Shown here piece by piece: positions 58,559 to 64,000 of a stretch of 64,000 nucleotides of DNA; the first letter of the stretch is position 1; the number at the start of each line of letters is the position of its first letter. Source of the DNA: Neurospora crassa OR74A. Taxonomy: Eukaryota; Ascomycota; Sordariomycetes; Sordariales; Sordariaceae. Under the pieces are notes generated by a model. It was not told the origin of the DNA. It saw nothing but the letters and a program-made list of their open reading frames with translations, and made no database searches. The stretch covers positions 4,774,001 through 4,838,000 of the forward strand of contig NC_026505.1 in NCBI RefSeq assembly GCF_000182925.2. The letters are read 5' to 3'. The translations under genes were made by a program, and so were the position numbers.

Positions 58559-60725
58559 CTAAAGGAAACCGCCCTCTGGACCGCCAAACACCCCAACGCT
58601 GCCGCGCCAGCCGCATCTCTTGTCCAAAGCATCTCGGTCGATCGAACGTTGCGGCGGCGAGCCAGCGCTTCGAGGGATCATCTTGTCGCCCTGCAACGGT
58701 GACGGTGGTCGTTGTTGAGGTTGAACCTGTGTGCTGTCGGCCTCACTGTTGCTGCTGCCACGACTGCTACCGGGGCTGTTATTGGTCTGGACCAGGAGCA
58801 AGCTACTGGTGCTGCTGAGACGTTTGGTGAAATCGCTGAAGCTCAGGCGCTTGCCGCTCGACGTCGAGTGACGGTGGCTATGCTGAAGCGGCGTCGCCGC
58901 AGTCGAGTTCATCGCAGTAGCTATATCACCTTCTTCAAACGACGTCTCCGAGTGTCCTTCAAGAACGCCCATTAGTGGGCTTCCATAAGCAGCAAGCATT
59001 TCCGTCATTTGAGGTTGTGACTGCGTTCTTGCGCCAATGGATGGACGAGACCTGTGAGAATAACCGGTCTGTGGTCGAGAGGAACTGCCACCACTTCCTG
59101 ATGACAAAGCGTTCAATGCGTCCGCGTTATACATCAACGGAACCCGGATCGGTTGGCGAGAGGACTGCTTCTGTGGCGAAGCCAGCTCGTTCCTTCCCGT
59201 GATGAACTCCAGTGCTCTTCGAGTAGAGGATGGAATCATGAAGCCATCCTCCGAGTCACGCTCAACCTCAGGCAAATCACTGTCTTCGTCCTCTTCGTCG
59301 ATATCCTCCTCCGGGCTCGAAGCTTCGGCCACATCCCATGCACTTTTAAGTCCAGGTCGTTCTGTCGCAGGATCTGAGGTTGCAAGTGTGGCGGATCTGC
59401 TCCTAGCTTCATCCGCCTCGCGCTTCTTCCTCTTGTCATCCAATTCTCGCATCAATGCATCGAAACGAGCCAGCGAGCTTAGTTTCTCTTCTCCTGGGAC
59501 ATCGCGCTCCGATCCTGGAATGCAGCGCATTTGGAAGGCTCTATCCAGTATGGTCTCCCGAGGGCCTGGGGGTGAAGTGGGGTCGAGCGTCTGGTGCGGA
59601 AGCGGCGCTGGTGATTGAGAACCCACGCTGTTGTCACGTCCTCTTACGGGTGAGCTCAGTGTGGAAGACCTCCCCTGAGCGGAAGTCCAGCCCTCGATAA
59701 ACTCGCCCTGGTACTCACCAATAGTGGTAGCCGGTGATGGAAGATCGGTAGGGAACATGGCCGTATAATGCTGATGCCCCAAGCCTGGGTTCATGGAGCT
59801 GGTTTGCGACGACACATCGCTGCGCTTGGAGTGTAGACTCGGGGTATCGACTAGAGTGACAGGGCGCTCGCGGCTGGTGAATAATGGTGCAAAATTCATG
59901 GGGTGAAAACTGGGTCGCGAGCTTGCGCTCCCGCTGCTTGGTCTATGTTGTTGATCGCCGGATCGGGGTGAAAACGGGTTGACAAAACTTGGCGAGGCCG
60001 GGGTGATGGGACTCAAAGGGGGCTGGGCAGCCTGCCCCTCTGGGACGACATTCGGGCGGATAAGCTGTTGGATGAAGCGAGCCCATTCGTGGAGCGAAGG
60101 GTGCGATTGGCTATCCTCACCTGCGCGAAACAGCAGTGTCGAAGGAATCGAGTCCTTCCCGGTGGTTAGACCGGCGGTCCTGCTCGAACGACGTTTGCGC
60201 ATCTTCTCAGCAGCGGGATCAGGGGCGACATTGACAACCATCGTTGGGAGTACGGGCCCTTGCTTGCGGTGAGCCAGCATCTGTACCTGGCAGTCGGTTA
60301 TCAAGGACACAGCGACTTGCAATGCTGGCTCCCAATCCTCCTACATGGTTGAGTGGATGTTAGAAACGCTGACCAGTTTGATAGACTAACCTCGGGCTAC
60401 CACACAGGCGAACCGAGAGGGCACCGGAGCTTACCTTGGACTTGTAGATGGAAAGATACATGGTATCCGGAGACACCTTGATCTGCATCCGGGCTGGCGT
60501 AGAGCTTCGGTTGCTCTGTGATCGGCCCAGGCCAGACTGTATTTGCGGTTCCCGTAGCCCATTTCCCAGAACGACGTAGCGAGGCTATTAACCGATCAGA
60601 ATTTGTCCAGACATACAAAGCTCCTCGGGCTTGAGATTCTCCAGATAGGTGCGCACCTTCCAAACCGCCCTCCCAATGATGGGGCCCCTATCGGGGGGCA
60701 CGCACAGAATGCCCTCCATAACCAT
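58559..60725 (-). CDS. PH-domain protein of unknown function
   Basis: Exons 60725-60657, 60584-60435 and 60340-58559 keep phase and encode 666 residues. The first donor was set at GTGCGC (60,656) because it joins EGILCVPPDRG-AVWK to PRYVVLGN, the classic first strands of a PH domain. The alternative GTATGT donor breaks the frame. The PH-like module continues through MQIKVSPDTMYLSIYKSK, EDWEPALQVAVSLITDCQVQ and an inserted basic, Ser-rich loop, ending in the helix HPSLHEWARFIQQLIR. It therefore probably binds phosphoinositides or a protein partner at membranes. The rest is disordered and Ser/Pro-rich, with an acidic patch (EEDIDEEDEDSDLPE). The start may be either of two ATGs two codons apart. 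I cannot name the protein. Confidence 0.82.
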
Positions 60726-61900
60726 GGTAACTAAAAGTGTCGACTAGAATCGAAGATTGAACGAGAACCACGGAAGCGAATCGAGTGTCGATGGCGAAGC
60801 CTATGTCGTCGATATCGAGGGTGTTGAGTCGTGATGACGTTGAGTAATAGCGGGTGGTATTAAGTATTAAACGGCGCGCATTGTGAGACCAAAATGGAAG
60901 AAAAAGAAAGGCCGTCGGAGGGAAGAAGATGGTGACAACGGTGCCTCTTTTCTTTGACTGGTGTCGCTAGAAGTGGTGGCCGAGGGAAGAAGCGGGACGG
61001 TCGATCTTGATGTTCTTTTGTTTTTTTTCGACAAACAGAGAGTGCTGGGAACTCTGTTTCGCCAACGAGACTGGAGATCAAAGTACCCAGGTAGGTATGT
61101 ATGTTTGTACCTGACAGGTGTATGCGCCCCGACAACCCGCTTTCCACTTGTAGGTCCTCTCGCTGTCTCACAAGGCGAGGATTAGGGTCCAAGGATTATT
61201 TGGGGAGTCTGATCTATATGGAAGTATTAGGACGTGCAGCCATGAAGGACGTGGGCAGCAAGCGAGACAAATACGTTAGGAAAGGTGGTAAGGCACATAG
61301 GCACGGGCAGTGAATGGAAGTGAGGAAAGCGAAAAGGGCAGCGGAGCGAAATTAATGAAGGAGGAGAAATCCACCTGGGGAGAGTTTTAGTGTAGAGGCA
61401 GGAGGAGCAGAGGGTGTGGGGCAGGCGATATACTGCGCAGTACTAGAGCACCTACCCTACCAGGTATGTACACTAGTGCACTCAGGGCACTGCAGGTAAA
61501 AGATGCGTCGTCGGTCTCCAGTCTCCAGCGAGTCTCCAGCTGCGAGGTCCGTCGATTTTCTTTGGTCGATTTGCGCCAAGACCGATGTGATGCTCCAAGG
61601 ATGGGGATTCCTCAAGGTCTAGCGCAGGGCGGCGCAGAATTCGAAAAAGAAGAAAAGAGTGGAAATGGGACCTGTACCCAGGAGTTCCAGGGGAACCTTG
61701 CTTCTGGATGGTCGACCACCGACACTGCATTGCCCGGGGTCCGGCTGGACCGATCGTCGACTTGTACACTGCAGGTACAATATCACGGAACCACGGTGGA
61801 GAGTGACGGGGAGTGACGGACGCTCAGCTGTGGAAAATCATTGCTGTGTCTGCTCGGTGCTCACCCCACCACTGCTGGTCTGCTGCACTGCATTTGCCCA

Positions 61901-61930
61901 ACACACACACACGCACACACACACACACAC
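61901..61930. repeat. (CA)n dinucleotide microsatellite
   Basis: An ACACAC run with one interrupting G, 30 bp long. Confidence 0.95.
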
Positions 61931-63386
61931 ATCTGTTCCTGGATTTCCTGTGCATAGAGGTAGAGGTAGGGAGGTACCATAGTACTTCAGGTTATCAGGT
62001 AGACACGATAAGGTAGGTAGGTACTTGGTATTGTTAGTTGTTGATGTTGATAAACCTCGCGTCCTGCAAGCCATCCATCATTGACTGGGTTTTATATTGA
62101 ACGCAATAGCCTTTCATCATCATTGTTCATAGCCCATGGATCTTTCGGTTACCGGCAAACTTCGGAAGCTCTTCTACCTGCACTCAAGATTGTCATCCCA
62201 GTGGAGCATGATGGGAGCATCGCCAGCATCCACTCTTGGCTTGTTGCTCGGACTCTTTGTCTCCTTGCCTGGACCATGTCCCGCGCAGTATCTGCGGAGA
62301 GGATGGTGATCCAAAGGCCAGCGACATTGTGAGCCGAGGCACAAACACCCAATAGTAGTTGCCGCCGTTCGGGCTTTCTCAGTGCCTTGCAAAGTTGCTC
62401 TCTGCTGTTTGGGTTGAAAAAGTCCACATGAGAACTCCGGTCTCCGACGTCTTCATCGTGAAAGAGGAGTGGAATAGGTACAAAGATAGGTACCTCGAGA
62501 GACAGTCTGCAAGAACAAGTACCAAGAGGCACAACCTTCCACATCTCGGCGATACGGTTTCAGATGGAGGATACGAACAGTGGAGAGACAAGTGACCATG
62601 AGGACTACAACATTGATGCAAGAGGAGAGAGGAAAGGGGAGGCCAGCTGGGTGCCTATTGGATGCACAGACCTCCAAGACCTTCCAGTACGACCCAAGCC
62701 AACAGAAGAGTGTTAGTAGTGTCCATACGGGACCTTCAGGTACCGCGAACAGTGCAAACTCCTGCAAAGCCCTCGAGAGGAAAAACCCTCTGGACCCAGC
62801 ACCCAATAATCCCGTGCCATGACCTGGGATCCGTTGCGGTAAACTAGATGTGGTCAAGTCACTCCTGCGGGATGGCTCATGGCTCGCCTGGCCTCGCCTG
62901 GTTTCCCCTGGGCCCCAAGACATGAACAAGACAAAGGCCACCAACGACCAGCCGGGAACCGGCGAGGACATCTGGCTAGGATTCGGCCCTCAATGTTTGC
63001 GCAATCATCGTCCACCATCACCTTCTTCTTCTTCATCATCATCGTGTCCATCCTTCGATCAGTGTGCCAGCATAGGCGAAGCAAGGGAAGGACGGGAGAT
63101 CACTGCATGCCGTCAGCAAAGTCCGTGTCCATGGACATAACATGTCATGTTAATGCTCCGATGCAACTTGGACAAAGCATTTCCTTCCATTTCCCTTCGA
63201 TGAATCTACGGAGAACCGGGCAGAGCGGAGCGGACACATGGATCAACGCCATGATTTGATGTAAATCAGGACGGGAAACTCAAACCCCCGCATATTGCGC
63301 CTTTCGCTACCACTATCCTTCTGTCGGTTGGGGGTTTCATCACGGGGAGCATTCCACTAACTCGCATTTCTGCCAGTGATCTAGTT

Positions 63387-63476
63387 GGCAAGTGAAGCGA
63401 CATGTGTGATGGGGAATCTACCTACATCAAGAGCTCTTTGGAGTCCTTTTAAATCACACATTTCGCTTCACTTGCC
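63387..63476. repeat. 24-bp inverted repeat with 42-bp spacer
   Basis: The left arm at 63,387-63,410 (GGCAAGTGAAGCGACATGTG...) and right arm at 63,453-63,476 are reverse complements with one mismatch. As RNA they would form a strong hairpin. As DNA they could be the terminal repeats of a 90-bp miniature element, although no clear target duplication flanks them. Confidence 0.85.
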
Positions 63477-64000
63477 ATCTTCTTGTCTCCCCGTCCATGG
63501 GTATTCAGGAGACTTATCGCTGAAAAGGGGAAAAGGATACTTTCCATTTGTGCGCCCCAAAGTCCCCTGTCTGAGACTATTCCGCTCCGGGTACGGAGGA
63601 GTCTCGCACCAGATGGCTGGTCCGCCCCCCTGGTCCAAGGCCATGTGGCTGACGACACCGCATGGGCATCACGGATCTGATCTGTGTGTACACTATTCTC
63701 TAGCTTCTGCAATGCAAGAAACGCGTGCACTTCGGTCTCGACACGAGGGACCCAGAACCACACCGTCGGATACAGCTATCTGCCTTTCTCCAGGACTCAG
63801 GAGCCTCTAGTAGGCCAAAAGAAAAGCGGGTAGGAAGCAGAAGGATGTTGATCATTGCAATGTCTTTGGAGAACCGGTCGACCGGGTTTAGCTATACCGA
63901 GATGAGCTGGCGTGTGCATCTGCAGACCCCAGCTTTGCCAGCTTACCGCCTCCCTGAAAAGCGGTATCAACATAAAGGCCTATGGCCCTGATATGCACAA

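Larger units (their letters stand above)
60726..64000. other. Gene-free right end of the window
   Basis: I cannot support any gene in these 3.3 kb. Features are GGTAGGTA motifs near 61,091, 61,963 and 62,013, a CA microsatellite at 61,901-61,930, and an inverted repeat at 63,387-63,476. Open frames are short and uneven in composition. Confidence 0.45.

Noticed and set aside
63385-63810. 141-codon plus-strand open frame near the right end
   Set aside because: It begins inside the inverted repeat and contains no recognisable domain. A competing frame covers the same DNA on the other strand.

Overview
The window looks like a chromosome segment of a filamentous ascomycete, most likely a sordariomycete of the Neurospora/Sordaria/Podospora kind. 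The genes are fungal families with short spliceosomal introns (about 50-120 bp, GTRNGT donors, CTRAC-type branch sites, YAG acceptors). A 16.6-kb AT-rich block shows the signature of repeat-induced point mutation (RIP): CpA/TpG are depleted in favour of TpA, and the surviving repeat copies differ only by transitions. The species cannot be fixed from the sequence alone.

Layout. 1-9,424 is gene-dense and GC-normal: the 3' part of a formin (+), a DUF2264 protein (+), phosphoserine aminotransferase (-) and a 5-hydroxyisourate hydrolase/transthyretin-like protein (+). About 9,425-26,075 is a RIP-degraded heterochromatin-like island. Its right half is a chromodomain-bearing Gypsy LTR retrotransposon on the minus strand, with both LTRs partly visible. 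An un-mutated 305-bp solo LTR is nested in its RNase H region. A 100-N assembly gap interrupts the left LTR. 26,076-30,636 is gene-poor, with one tentative serine-rich gene. 30,637-60,725 carries eight confident genes: a CYK3-like SH3/transglutaminase protein (-), a Ste20/GCK-III kinase (+), a CAF16-like ABC ATPase (+), mitochondrial monothiol glutaredoxin GRX5 (-), an alpha-methylacyl-CoA racemase-type CoA transferase (+), the dynamin VPS1 (-), a WDR26/GID7-like LisH-CTLH-WD40 protein (-) and an uncharacterised PH-domain protein (-). 60,726-64,000 holds no gene I can support.

How the genes fit together. There is no metabolic cluster. Several neighbours belong to cell polarity, septation and membrane fission (formin, CYK3-like protein, GCK-III kinase, VPS1), which may be chance. 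The serine-biosynthesis gene has a perfect TGACTCA site plus two near matches in its upstream region, as expected for cross-pathway (CPC1/GCN4) control. Exon junctions were read by hand and checked for reading-frame phase; none is backed by transcripts.
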